Positions 15,908-24,719 of a stretch of DNA of 64,000 nt are shown piece after piece. A program made the translations under genes and the position numbers. The notes below the pieces were generated by a model. It had not been told where the DNA came from, made no database searches, and worked only from the letters and a program-made list of their open reading frames with translations. The DNA is from Sulfurimonas sp. (GTDB lineage Bacteria > Campylobacterota > Campylobacteria > Campylobacterales > Sulfurimonadaceae): NCBI GenBank assembly GCA_021732045.1, contig JAKFWK010000004.1, positions 1 through 64,000 of the forward strand, in the 5' to 3' direction. Every line of letters starts with the position of its first letter. Position 1 is the first letter of the stretch.

Positions 15908-17376
15908 TACACAGCGCTTTTTCAGCTCTTGATTGGTTAGTCTTTGGTACCTATTTTTTTATCTTAATCGCCTCATCCATATATCTAAGCCGTACTAAAA
16001 TAAAGACTTCAAGAGACTATTTTCTAGGCTCAACCTCTCTGTCTATGTTTGCCGTTGCTATCTCAGTTCTTGCAACCTCCCAATCAGCCGCCACATTTTT
16101 AGGCGCTCCGGAGTACTCTTACACCAAAGATTTTACATTTATAGGATTTTACTTCTCGGCTTTAATTGCTGTCATTTTTATAGCAGTTGTGTTTATCCCA
16201 AAATTTTACGAGATGAGAGCAATTACAGTTTATGAGTTGCTAGAAAAAAGATATGGAGCGAGGGCAAAAAGAGGCGCTGGGATAATGTTTCTCATCGGGC
16301 GAGTACTTGCTAGTGGAGCCAGACTCTACATTGGCGCAATCGCTATCTCTATGATTTTGTTCAGCGATATATCATTCTCTCATGTAGCTATCTCCATAAC
16401 TGTTCTAATGCTGGGCTCCCTTGCTTACGCCTATTTTGGTGGTATTCGCTCCATAGTTTTGAGTGATATTTTTCAAGCAACTGTCTATATAGGGGCAGGT
16501 GTTGCGGTTTTAGTTTTTCTCTACTACTCACTAGGAAATATCCAAATCATAGAGACACTCCAAACAAACAATAAACTAAACTTTATAGATAATTCACTTG
16601 ATGGTAATTTTAGCCTTATCGGACTCTTTAGTGGTTGGCTTCTACTTAACATCGCTGCATTTGGCTTAGATCAGGATATGGCTCAGAGAATTTTGTGTTG
16701 TGAAAACAAAAAAGAGGCAACAAAATCACTTATTCTCTCAATCCTTATAACAATTCCAGTCGTACTTCTTTTTCTAACTATTGGTGTATTTTTATATCTT
16801 TTTTACCTAAAAAGTGGTGTTGTTCAAAGTTTCAATGGTGAGAAAATTACCGTTTTTATGTACTACATCTTAAATGAGATGCCAGATGGTCTGCGTGGTT
16901 TGGTTACTGTTGGAGCCGTTGCAGCAGCACTTGCCAGTACAAGTTCAGTGCTTGCAGCCATGGCATCTGTCGCGGTTGAAGATATTTACAAGCCGTGGAA
17001 GCTAAAACAGGGAGAAATAGATGATATGCATTTTGTTAAAGTCTCACGATTTTCTGTGCTATTTTTTGCCCTGATTTTATCGCTTATGGCTATGGTTAGC
17101 TATTTTTGGCAGCGATATAGCGACCTTCCTCTTATCTCGTTTGCTCTTGGTGTTATGGCGTTTGCTTACACTGGACTTTTAGGAGTTTACTTCTCTGCCA
17201 TTTTTACAAAACGCGGCAACGAAACAACTGTCTTACTTGGTCTAGCTGGTGGTTTTTTTACCGTTTTAGCACTTCAGCCATACACTCTTGGATTTAATAT
17301 CAGCTTCTCATGGCAAATGGTTATCGCAACTGCTGTGGCATTTTCTATAGTACAACTAGGAGGCAAAAATGAGTGA
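15904..17376 (+). CDS. Sodium:solute symporter (SSS family), candidate amino-sugar importer
   Basis: A 490-residue inner-membrane protein with about 13 hydrophobic helices and SSS signatures: SRDYFLGSTSLSMFAVAIS near residues 35-53, ATSQSAATFLGAPE, and GAVAAALASTSSVLAAMAS. Overlaps with nagZ upstream (4 bp) and anmK downstream (8 bp) tie it to murein-sugar salvage. I infer that it imports anhydro-MurNAc and/or GlcNAc released in the periplasm by the exported NagZ, in place of AmpG, which I do not see here. Substrate is not provable from sequence. Confidence 0.82.
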   Translation: MIHSAFSALDWLVFGTYFFILIASSIYLSRTKIKTSRDYFLGSTSLSMFAVAISVLATSQSAATFLGAPEYSYTKDFTFIGFYFSALIAVIFIAVVFIPKFYEMRAITVYELLEKRYGARAKRGAGIMFLIGRVLASGARLYIGAIAISMILFSDISFSHVAISITVLMLGSLAYAYFGGIRSIVLSDIFQATVYIGAGVAVLVFLYYSLGNIQIIETLQTNNKLNFIDNSLDGNFSLIGLFSGWLLLNIAAFGLDQDMAQRILCCENKKEATKSLILSILITIPVVLLFLTIGVFLYLFYLKSGVVQSFNGEKITVFMYYILNEMPDGLRGLVTVGAVAAALASTSSVLAAMASVAVEDIYKPWKLKQGEIDDMHFVKVSRFSVLFFALILSLMAMVSYFWQRYSDLPLISFALGVMAFAYTGLLGVYFSAIFTKRGNETTVLLGLAGGFFTVLALQPYTLGFNISFSWQMVIATAVAFSIVQLGGKNE

Positions 17377-18454
17377 GCTATACATTGGTGTAATGTCTGG
17401 AACGAGTTTAGACGGCTTAGATATAGTACTTTGCAATGTTACCTCAAACTCGTGCGAGTTGATATTTTCAGCTGAATATCCTTTTGATGCTAAACTAAAA
17501 GAGGATATTTTAAATGCCATCAATGGCCAAACAACGCTAAGAGTCATAGGTCAAATAGATGCTCGTTTAGGCAAATTATATGCTAACGCAACAACAGCTT
17601 TTATGACTCACAATAACATAAAAAAAGAGAGTGTTAGAGCTATCGGTTTGCATGGTCAAACCCTCTGGCATGAGCCTTTTGGCGAGTATCCATTTTCTAT
17701 GCAACTGGGTAACGCTAACATACTAACAGCACAAACAGGTGTTAGTGTTGTTAGCGATTTTAGACAAAAAGATGTAGCCCTTGGCGGTCAAGGTGCTCCT
17801 TTTGCTCCAGCTTTTCATCAAGAGATGTTCTCAAAATTAGCTCGTAAGGTAGCTGTTATAAATATTGGTGGATTTTCAAACATCACCATTTTAGGAGAAA
17901 ATCTTATCGGCTACGATAGCGGTACTGGAAATGTTTTAATGGATTTGTGGATCTTCAAGAGAAAAAACAAAACTTACGACAAAAACGGAGAGTGGGCATC
18001 AAGTGGACATGTGGATGCTAATTTGCTAAACAAAATGTTAAGTGATCCATACTTTCAAAAAGAGCCTCCAAAAAGCACTGGTCGTGAGTATTTCAATGAA
18101 AAATGGTTAGAAAAAAAGTTAGAAGGGTTTGGGCATCTGATAGATGAAGATATTCAAGCCACACTTTTGGAATTCACTGCAGAAACTATAGTCAGTGAGG
18201 TGAAAAAAAGCTCGGCTGATTTGGCAATCATTTGTGGTGGTGGAGTTAAAAACATAGCTCTTATGCAAAAACTCCGCGCTTATCTGAGAGATATTGAAGT
18301 CTCGCCTAGTAATAAATATGGTGTAAATAGTGATTTTATGGAAGCTATGGCATTTGCGTGGCTTGCGTATAAACGAATCCACAAAGAGAGCGTAAATCTC
18401 AAATCCGTTACAGGGGCTAGAGAAAATTCCATTTTAGGGTGTATTTATGAATAA
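17369..18454 (+). CDS. anmK: Anhydro-N-acetylmuramic acid kinase
   Basis: A 361-residue sugar kinase of the ASKHA fold. The opening GVMSGTSLDGLDIV (residues 6-19) is the AnmK phosphate-binding signature. GLHGQTLWHEP, DFRQKDVALGGQGAPFAPAF and the late CGGGVKN also match. AnmK opens the 1,6-anhydro ring and phosphorylates O6, giving MurNAc-6-phosphate in the cytosol. It lies between the symporter and the AmgK-like kinase and overlaps each by 8 bp. Confidence 0.95.
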   Translation: MSELYIGVMSGTSLDGLDIVLCNVTSNSCELIFSAEYPFDAKLKEDILNAINGQTTLRVIGQIDARLGKLYANATTAFMTHNNIKKESVRAIGLHGQTLWHEPFGEYPFSMQLGNANILTAQTGVSVVSDFRQKDVALGGQGAPFAPAFHQEMFSKLARKVAVINIGGFSNITILGENLIGYDSGTGNVLMDLWIFKRKNKTYDKNGEWASSGHVDANLLNKMLSDPYFQKEPPKSTGREYFNEKWLEKKLEGFGHLIDEDIQATLLEFTAETIVSEVKKSSADLAIICGGGVKNIALMQKLRAYLRDIEVSPSNKYGVNSDFMEAMAFAWLAYKRIHKESVNLKSVTGARENSILGCIYE

Positions 18455-19394
18455 GATAAAAGAGTGGTTATCTCAAACAGAGTATAAAAACCATAGCGTA
18501 GAGATTGCATCTGCCGATGCTAGTTTTAGAAAATATTATAGATTAAAAAATGGTAGCGATAGTGTACTTTTAATGGATTCATCACTAGAGAAATACTCGC
18601 TAAAACCATTTTTGGACATAACAACAAGACTTTTAAACGCAAATATTAATGCACCAAAAATCTTACTAGAAAACCTAGAAGATGGATTTTTAATAATTGA
18701 GGATTTTGGCAATATACACTACTTAAATATACTAACTCAAGCCAACTATAAAACTCTCTATTCAAATGCGATTAACTCCATCATGAATATGCAAAATACA
18801 GATACAACTGATTTACCGCTGTATGATGAAAAATTCTTACATGTAGAGATGAATTTGATGAGAGAGTGGTATTTAGAAAAACTTTTAGGTGTAAAACTAA
18901 CTGCTTCTCAAGCCGAACTAATCGCAACAACACTCAAAGCAATCTCCAAAGTTGTGCTTGAGCAACCTCAGGGCATTTTTGTGCATCGCGATTTTCACTC
19001 AAGAAATATTATGCTTTATGATGAGAGTAAAATCGGTGTGATTGACTATCAAGATGCCATGAGTGGGGCGATTACATACGATTTAGTTTCACTTTTAAAA
19101 GATTGTTATATCTCTTTTGATGAACAAGAGATAAAAAAACTCGCGTTAGAGTTTCGAGATAAAAAAGGGTTAAGCTTTAATGATGAGACATTTATAAAAT
19201 GGTTTGATTTCATGGGACTTCAAAGACACATAAAGGTTCTCGGTGTATTTTCTCGCCTATCCATCCGGGACACCAAAGATGGCTACCTAAAAGATATACC
19301 GCTAACACTAAAATATGTGCTTGATGCTGCAAATAAATATAGTGAAACAAAAGAGTTGGCTATGCTACTAAGAGAACTAGCAGATCATAACTAA
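18447..19394 (+). CDS. amgK: AmgK-like N-acetylmuramate/GlcNAc anomeric kinase
   Basis: A 315-residue aminoglycoside-phosphotransferase-fold kinase. The N-terminal ASADASFRKYYRL (residues 21-33) is the hallmark of the AmgK branch. The catalytic loop is HRDFHSRN (D182, N187) and the metal-binding DYQDA lies at 200-204. AmgK makes MurNAc-1-phosphate, which MurU turns into UDP-MurNAc, bypassing fosfomycin-sensitive synthesis. A murU homologue lies at 44759-45421 rather than adjacent. Linkage to nagZ and anmK supports this call. The MupP phosphatase needed between AnmK and AmgK is not in the window. Confidence 0.8.
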   Translation: MNKIKEWLSQTEYKNHSVEIASADASFRKYYRLKNGSDSVLLMDSSLEKYSLKPFLDITTRLLNANINAPKILLENLEDGFLIIEDFGNIHYLNILTQANYKTLYSNAINSIMNMQNTDTTDLPLYDEKFLHVEMNLMREWYLEKLLGVKLTASQAELIATTLKAISKVVLEQPQGIFVHRDFHSRNIMLYDESKIGVIDYQDAMSGAITYDLVSLLKDCYISFDEQEIKKLALEFRDKKGLSFNDETFIKWFDFMGLQRHIKVLGVFSRLSIRDTKDGYLKDIPLTLKYVLDAANKYSETKELAMLLRELADHN

Positions 19395-19406
19395 TACCAT
19401 GTCTTG

Positions 19407-20228
19407 TTAGTTAAAACGATACTTTAACTGAACTCCTATCTCTTTTGTCTCATTCCTTGGCTCCATAACGCTCCATACACCATAGTAATTTATCTCTGAA
19501 TCATCTATTTTCCAGTAGTTAAAAAAGAGTCCCGCCGACCAATATTTCTCTTCGTATGCAGTGCTTGCACGAATTCCATAGCCACTCTTCTGCTTATTTA
19601 CGGGATCACCAAAAAGCGCTGCATCGGCAGGACTTATATCAGAAAGATAGCTCTTTTGTTCAGCCTTTAACAAGTAATCATACTCGATTGTAGTGGAGAT
19701 GCGTGATGAATTGTCAATCATAAAACGATGTGTAACACCGATAGGCAGATAGAGATATTGGCTAGTTCTTCTATATCCGCCACTCCCCAAATCTCTTAAA
19801 TCATTGTCCAAACGACGATATCCAAGACCAGCAAAAGTTGAAAGAAGATAACCATCAACAACCACTTCTTTTCCTGCAGCTAATCGAACTTCGTACATAT
19901 TATCACTTACATCTCCTGTTCCTGAAGCACTCTTATACTCGACATTTCCAGTTGCATAACGGACATCTCCAATAATAAAATAGTCGCTTCCTAAACTCTT
20001 GGTCCCAGTAAGCGAGGCTCCATATTTACTACCCTTGTTTGACATAAAAAAGGCCCCATTAACTTTCTCTTCATACTCATACCAATAACTCTGAACTCCT
20101 ATCTCTAGCGCATCTGTTGTCTTTAGAGAAATTTTACTTTTATCTGCAAAATACTCCTCCTGTGCAAAAAGAGTTAGGGCAAAAACAGATGAAGCAAGAA
20201 GATAACAAATAAATATACTCTTTTTCAT
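19407..20228 (-). CDS. Outer-membrane beta-barrel protein, unknown function
   Basis: A 273-residue exported protein with a signal peptide (about residues 1-22, ending LFAQ). The rest is made of alternating aromatic/polar strands (GVQSYWYEYEE, YFIIGDVRYATG, STAYEEKYWSAGLFFNYWKI) and ends in VQLKYRFN. This pattern fits a 10-12-strand barrel. I do not recognise the family. It is convergent with amgK (12-bp gap) and has its own upstream region. Confidence 0.75.
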   Translation of the reverse strand: MKKSIFICYLLASSVFALTLFAQEEYFADKSKISLKTTDALEIGVQSYWYEYEEKVNGAFFMSNKGSKYGASLTGTKSLGSDYFIIGDVRYATGNVEYKSASGTGDVSDNMYEVRLAAGKEVVVDGYLLSTFAGLGYRRLDNDLRDLGSGGYRRTSQYLYLPIGVTHRFMIDNSSRISTTIEYDYLLKAEQKSYLSDISPADAALFGDPVNKQKSGYGIRASTAYEEKYWSAGLFFNYWKIDDSEINYYGVWSVMEPRNETKEIGVQLKYRFN

Positions 20229-20336
20229 GGTAAACCTTTTTTAAAAAAATCGCTTATATTATAACAGTTAAATTTACTATTACATGTTATTTTCAATAAA
20301 GCAATATATGCTATCCTTTCAAAAAAGTGGAGTAAT

Positions 20337-21203
20337 ATGAAAATCTTTTTAAGAGTTATTTTTGTTATTTTTATCGTTATGCTTTTGGATATTCTTCGCT
20401 ACTTTGTATATCCATCAGTAGATTCTCTTAAGACAAACAACCCAATTCCTACAGCATTTATGGAATACCGCACTGCTGAGTGGGCAAATGAAAATAGAGA
20501 TATAAAGATTAACCAAAAATGGGTTAGTATAAAAAATATCTCTCCAAATCTTATAAAAGCTGTACTTATTGCCGAGGATGATGGTTTTTACAAACATGAT
20601 GGTTTTGATATTAAAGGCATGGAAAATGCAATAGAGCGGAGTATAAAAAAAGGGGTGCTTGCAGGTGGTAGCACCATCTCTCAACAACTCTCAAAAAATC
20701 TATATCTCTCTCCTAGTAAAAACCCTATTCGTAAGGTTAAAGAGGCAATTATCACATACAGAATTGAAAAAAGCCTCTCAAAGCGCCGTATTTTAGAGAT
20801 ATATCTAAATATCGCAGAGTGGGGAGATGGGATTTTTGGCATAGAGGCAGCATCTCGCCACTACTACGGCAAAAGTGCGAAAAATCTTAACGCAAAAGAG
20901 GCAGCACGACTAGCCACAATCCTTCCAAATCCAATCAAATACAATCCTCTTGGAAACCAAAAATATGTTATTAATCGTTCCGCAATTATCTACAAAGTTA
21001 TGATGCGTCGCGGTATTGTGATATCTGCCTTTAAAGAGGTAATGGCTCTGCCAAAAATTGATGAGATAGTAAAAGATGAAAACCAAAGTGCTCAAGCCGT
21101 GGATGAGACAAATATACAAAACGACGAGCAAAAAATAGATAAAGATATAGCTCAGGATGAACCTAAGGCAGATGTGGAAATACCAGCTGCAAATGGACAG
21201 TAG
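20337..21203 (+). CDS. mtgA: Monofunctional peptidoglycan transglycosylase
   Basis: A 288-residue GT51 enzyme with one N-terminal membrane anchor (residues 3-22). The catalytic motif AEDDGFYKHDGFD includes the essential Glu. GGSTISQQLSKNLYLS, RKVKEAI and NIAEWGDGIFGIEAASRHYY are all family motifs. It polymerises lipid II into glycan strands in the periplasm without a transpeptidase domain. The last 50 residues form an acidic, low-complexity tail (DENQSAQ...AANGQ) not needed for catalysis and longer than in E. coli MtgA. Confidence 0.94.
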   Translation: MKIFLRVIFVIFIVMLLDILRYFVYPSVDSLKTNNPIPTAFMEYRTAEWANENRDIKINQKWVSIKNISPNLIKAVLIAEDDGFYKHDGFDIKGMENAIERSIKKGVLAGGSTISQQLSKNLYLSPSKNPIRKVKEAIITYRIEKSLSKRRILEIYLNIAEWGDGIFGIEAASRHYYGKSAKNLNAKEAARLATILPNPIKYNPLGNQKYVINRSAIIYKVMMRRGIVISAFKEVMALPKIDEIVKDENQSAQAVDETNIQNDEQKIDKDIAQDEPKADVEIPAANGQ

Positions 21204-21250
21204 AGATTAAAATAATATTTTAGTCATAGGCACTCTACCTATGTTTCAAA

Positions 21251-21514
21251 TCAACAATTAAAAATTAAAATCTTATCCTCTTCAATCAGATAAAAAAGTC
21301 GATAATCTCCTATTCGATAGCGATAATATTGCTCAAATTCACCTTTTAATTTTTTAATATTTGTCCCAAAATATGGATTTTGTCGCAGTTGTGGATAGAT
21401 AATATTCTTTATTTTTGTGTAGAGTTTTTTATATATACCACTTTTTACTTTTTCAAATGTTTTGGTTTCGGCTATCTTAAAATCAAACAATCGTAAACTT
21501 TCCGCTTTTCGCAT
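21251..21514 (-). CDS. RelE/ParE-family toxin
   Basis: An 87-residue basic protein ending with the RelE/ParE core strands (YRYRIGDYRLFYLIEEDKILIF). PYFGTNIKKLKG matches the loop before them. Such toxins cleave mRNA on the ribosome or poison gyrase; which one is not decidable here. Its start lies inside the 3' end of the antitoxin gene (32-bp overlap), the normal coupled layout. Confidence 0.8.
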   Translation of the reverse strand: MRKAESLRLFDFKIAETKTFEKVKSGIYKKLYTKIKNIIYPQLRQNPYFGTNIKKLKGEFEQYYRYRIGDYRLFYLIEEDKILIFNC

Positions 21515-21719
21515 CTTCTAGTCCGCTTCGCAGATTTGATATCAGCTCCTTATCCATAAGAATATCCGCCATTTCACTGCCATCAACATACTGTGACGAG
21601 GTTAAGTATTGCATTGTTGCAAACTCAATAAAGTTAGAAATATTACGTTTTTGCCCTTGCGCCACCATTGCAAACAGCTGATAGACTGAGTCATCTACCC
21701 TCATAGTGAGTGTTTTCAT
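21483..21719 (-). CDS. Ribbon-helix-helix antitoxin
   Basis: A 78-residue protein beginning MKTLTMRVDDSVYQLFAMVA, a ribbon-helix-helix DNA-binding N-terminus. A C-terminal toxin-neutralising segment follows (ILMDKELISNLRSGLEDAKSG). I chose ATG 21719 because AAAGGATTC precedes it, rather than an in-frame ATG 30 nt further upstream. It pairs with the overlapping RelE/ParE toxin. Confidence 0.8.
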   Translation of the reverse strand: MKTLTMRVDDSVYQLFAMVAQGQKRNISNFIEFATMQYLTSSQYVDGSEMADILMDKELISNLRSGLEDAKSGKFTIV

Positions 21720-21774
21720 AATGAATCCTTTTAAATATATTTTATTCAAATTTATTCACAATGTCAAAATACCG

Positions 21775-22029
21775 CTATTGTCCTACAACTCCATCAAAAA
21801 AATCACACATTTTTACATCTAAAGCATTGGAAATTTTGTAGAGATGTTCTATATTGAAGTGTTTTTTGTTGTGATAAAGTTCAGCAACAGAGATTAGACC
21901 CACTGATTTTAGTCCAATAGACAAGGCAAGTTCGAGTTGCGTCACCCCTTTTTCTTTACGAATACGCATCACATTAAATCCGACAGTACGATGAAGTGCG
22001 TCAATATCTTGTGGCATTGTATCTTGCAA
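21775..22029 (-). CDS. XRE-family transcriptional regulator
   Basis: An 84-residue single-domain helix-turn-helix protein (GFNVMRIRKEKGVTQLELAL, residues 18-37, then the recognition helix in the SVAELYHNKKHF region). It lies 55 nt upstream of the antitoxin on the same strand and faces an outer-membrane protein gene. The shared intergenic region contains repeated CTATAGTTA elements, one of them 10 nt before its own start, suggesting it represses itself and the divergent gene. Confidence 0.85.
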   Translation of the reverse strand: MQDTMPQDIDALHRTVGFNVMRIRKEKGVTQLELALSIGLKSVGLISVAELYHNKKHFNIEHLYKISNALDVKMCDFFDGVVGQ

Positions 22030-22038
22030 AAAAACTAC

Positions 22039-22103
22039 CTATAGTTAAACTAAGTGTAAGTTTAATAGTTATACACTGCAACATCAACTAACTATAGTTA
22101 GTT
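22039..22103. promoter_or_regulatory. Divergent operator with repeated CTATAGTTA sites
   Basis: A perfect 18-bp palindrome AACTAACTATAGTTAGTT (22086-22103) lies 23 bp before the outer-membrane protein gene. The same core CTATAGTTA recurs at 22039-22047, 53 bp away, next to the XRE gene start. A weaker AATAGTTAT lies between them. The TATAGT core can double as a -10 box, so binding would block transcription. The XRE protein is the likely ligand. Confidence 0.6.
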
Positions 22104-22126
22104 AGACTACTTTAAAGGTTTAAATA

Positions 22127-22666
22127 ATGAAGAAAATTGTACTAGCAGCATTGCTGGCAAGTGGATTAATGGCAGCGGATAGTGGGGTTTATGTTGGTGT
22201 AGATTTGGGAAATACAGCTTATGATGCAAAAGCATCGGCTATGGGTATTAGTGCAACAGAAAAAGATGATGGTGGATCACAAACTCTAAAAGTTGGTTAT
22301 TATTTTGACAAAAACAATAGAGCATCAGCTTTTTTTCAAAATGTTAATACAAGTGGAGGCAAAACAAATATTTATGGAGTCGGGTATGATTATCTAATTG
22401 GAGACAATGCGCTCAAACCTTTTATTGGAGCAATACTAGGACACGGAAGCAGCAAAGCGGATGACAATAGTGTAGATTTAACTGGTGCCGTTTATGGGGC
22501 ACAAGCCGGTGTTAATTATTCAATCAATGAAAATTTTTCAGTTGAAGCAGGCTTTCGCTATATGAACTCAAAAATGCAAGATACCATTGTGGTTTCAGGT
22601 GTAGATGTAAAGATCGAAGCTGACCCAATCACAAACTGGTTCATCGGTGCTAACTACAAATTCTAA
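22127..22666 (+). CDS. Small outer-membrane beta-barrel protein
   Basis: A 179-residue exported protein: signal peptide MKKIVLAALLASGLMA (1-16), then about eight amphipathic strands ending in the classic C-terminal aromatic (GANYKF). This is the size and pattern of OmpA-barrel or OmpX/Opa-like porins. It probably stands alone between an operator-bearing promoter and a hairpin. Ligand or function is unknown. Confidence 0.78.
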   Translation: MKKIVLAALLASGLMAADSGVYVGVDLGNTAYDAKASAMGISATEKDDGGSQTLKVGYYFDKNNRASAFFQNVNTSGGKTNIYGVGYDYLIGDNALKPFIGAILGHGSSKADDNSVDLTGAVYGAQAGVNYSINENFSVEAGFRYMNSKMQDTIVVSGVDVKIEADPITNWFIGANYKF

Positions 22667-22697
22667 ATCTGTTTTCTCCTATTTTTTCTCAAACATT

Positions 22698-22723
22698 GCA
22701 AGAGCCACATCTCAGGCTCTTGC
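22698..22723 (+). terminator. Hairpin after the outer-membrane protein gene
   Basis: A perfect 9-bp stem (GCAAGAGCC / GGCTCTTGC) with an 8-nt loop lies 32 nt after the stop. Only TCTAAAAATTT follows, so termination strength is uncertain. Confidence 0.55.
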
Positions 22724-22822
22724 TCTAAAAATTTATTTCTTGCATCCACCAAAAAATATATTACACCATTTTCTCAGCTATTTATTGATACTCTTACAGT
22801 ATTAAAAAGTTTGGGGCAAGAA

Positions 22823-23407
22823 ATGTCAGATGAGAAAAATTTAGAGTTTGAAAATGCCGTAAAGAGTATGATGTTTTATGTCGGGGAGGATCCAACTAGG
22901 GAGGGCCTGTTAAAAACTCCAGAGAGAGTAAGAAAGGCGCATAAGTTTATATTTGGTGGCTACAAAGAAAATGCACAGGAAATTCTAGAATCCGCCATGT
23001 TTACGAGCTCAAATGATGAGATGGTACTCTTAAAAGATATAGAATTTTACTCCACATGTGAGCATCATCTTTTGCCAATTATCGGAAGAGTTCATGTTGC
23101 CTACATACCTGATGGCAAAGTTGTTGGGCTCTCAAAAATTCCAAGAGTAGTAGATGTTTTTGCTAGGAGAATGCAGATTCAAGAGCAGCTTACAGAGCAG
23201 ATTGCGGACGCTATTATGGATTCTATCAAGCCAAAAGGTGTGGCGGTTGTAGTTCAAGCTCGTCATATGTGCATGGAGATGAGGGGGGTTGAGAAGATAA
23301 ACTCAACAACGACATCATCAGCTCTTCGTGGACTTTTCAAAAAAGATGAAAAGACAAGAAGTGAGTTTTTCTCGCTTATAAACTCTCCAACTGGGACAAG
23401 ATACTAA
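22823..23407 (+). CDS. folE: GTP cyclohydrolase I
   Basis: A 194-residue enzyme for the first step of tetrahydrofolate (and queuosine) synthesis. [20 protein letters not shown] contains the zinc Cys and the catalytic His pair, and [12 protein letters not shown] supplies the third zinc ligand. Start ATG 22823 is preferred to TTG 22811. It is separated from fliI by 4 nt. Confidence 0.95.
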   Translation: MSDEKNLEFENAVKSMMFYVGEDPTREGLLKTPERVRKAHKFIFGGYKENAQEILESAMFTSSNDEMVLLKDIEFYSTCEHHLLPIIGRVHVAYIPDGKVVGLSKIPRVVDVFARRMQIQEQLTEQIADAIMDSIKPKGVAVVVQARHMCMEMRGVEKINSTTTSSALRGLFKKDEKTRSEFFSLINSPTGTRY

Positions 23408-23411
23408 GCAG

Positions 23412-24719
23412 ATGCCACTCTCTTCCCTAAAAAAAAGAATCTCATCAACAAATCATTCAGAGATGTTTGGCGAAGTTGTAAAGATTAACGCAACCGTCAT
23501 CACGGGAACTGGGCTGAAAGTCAGCATCAGCGATATGGTAAGGATAGTCTCAAACGACACAGCTCAAGAGATTACAGGAATGATTACAGAGATAGACGGT
23601 GCTACTTTTTTTATAACACCATTTAGTTTTGTAGAGGGATTTTGTTCAGGCGATAGAGTTTTTCTAGATCAGGCTGGTATGAATATCCCAGTCGGCGAAG
23701 GTCTGCTTGGAAGAGTTGTAGATCCATTTATGCGGCCAATTGACGGCAAAGGTCCCATCATCTCAACAAAATTATCTCCAATCATAAAAGCACCAATTGC
23801 TGCGATGAAACGAGGAATGATTGATGAAGTTTTTAGTGTTGGAGTAAAGAGCATTGATGGACTCTTAACTTGCGGAAAAGGGCAGAAGCTCGGTATTTTT
23901 GCAGGAAGTGGTGTTGGAAAATCTACTCTAATGGGAATGATTGTAAGAGGAGCCGATGCACCCATAAAGGTAGTTGCGCTTATCGGCGAGAGAGGAAGAG
24001 AAGTTCCTGAGTTTATAGAGAAAAATCTAGGCGGGAATCTAGAAAATACCGTGATAATAGTTGCGACTTCGGATGATTCTCCACTCATGAGAAAGTATGG
24101 TGCGTTTGCTGCGATGAGTGTTGCTGAGTATTTTAAAGATAAAAATTTAGATGTTCTTTTTATTATGGACTCTGTCACAAGGTTTGCTATGGCTCAGAGG
24201 GAAATTGGACTAGCTCTAGGTGAACCACCAACCTCAAAAGGTTATCCACCATCATCCCTAACTCTTCTTCCCCAACTTATGGAGCGAGCAGGGAAAGAGG
24301 AGGGAAAAGGCTCTATTACCGCCTTTTTCACAGTCTTAATTGAGGGAGATGATATGAGTGACCCAATCGCCGATCAGTCTCGTTCTATCTTAGATGGACA
24401 TATTGTCTTGTCTCGTGAAATGACAGATTTTGGAATTTATCCACCTATCCATATACTAAACTCCGCATCAAGGGTTATGAGCGACATTGTAACTCCTGAA
24501 CACCTAAGGGCTATTTTAAAATTTAGAAGACTCTACACGCTCTTGAAAGAGAACGAGGTGCTTATCCGCATTGGAGCGTATCAGAAAGGGAGTGATCCTG
24601 AATTAGATGAAGCGATAAATAAAAAAAAGGAAATGGAAGAGTTTATGACACAAAGCTCAACACTTCAAAATCCATTTCAAGATAGTGTTAATTCGCTTTT
24701 GAGTATAGCTGATAGCTAA
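23412..24719 (+). CDS. fliI: Flagellum-specific ATP synthase FliI
   Basis: A 435-residue ATPase of the F1-beta/FliI family, with Walker A GIFAGSGVGKST, ALIGERGREVPEF and the DSVTRFAMAQREIGLA signature specific to FliI and type III secretion ATPases. It energises export of flagellar proteins. It is isolated from other flagellar genes, as is common in this phylum, and sits behind folE. Its last 4 bp overlap the convergent propeller gene. Confidence 0.95.
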   Translation: MPLSSLKKRISSTNHSEMFGEVVKINATVITGTGLKVSISDMVRIVSNDTAQEITGMITEIDGATFFITPFSFVEGFCSGDRVFLDQAGMNIPVGEGLLGRVVDPFMRPIDGKGPIISTKLSPIIKAPIAAMKRGMIDEVFSVGVKSIDGLLTCGKGQKLGIFAGSGVGKSTLMGMIVRGADAPIKVVALIGERGREVPEFIEKNLGGNLENTVIIVATSDDSPLMRKYGAFAAMSVAEYFKDKNLDVLFIMDSVTRFAMAQREIGLALGEPPTSKGYPPSSLTLLPQLMERAGKEEGKGSITAFFTVLIEGDDMSDPIADQSRSILDGHIVLSREMTDFGIYPPIHILNSASRVMSDIVTPEHLRAILKFRRLYTLLKENEVLIRIGAYQKGSDPELDEAINKKKEMEEFMTQSSTLQNPFQDSVNSLLSIADS

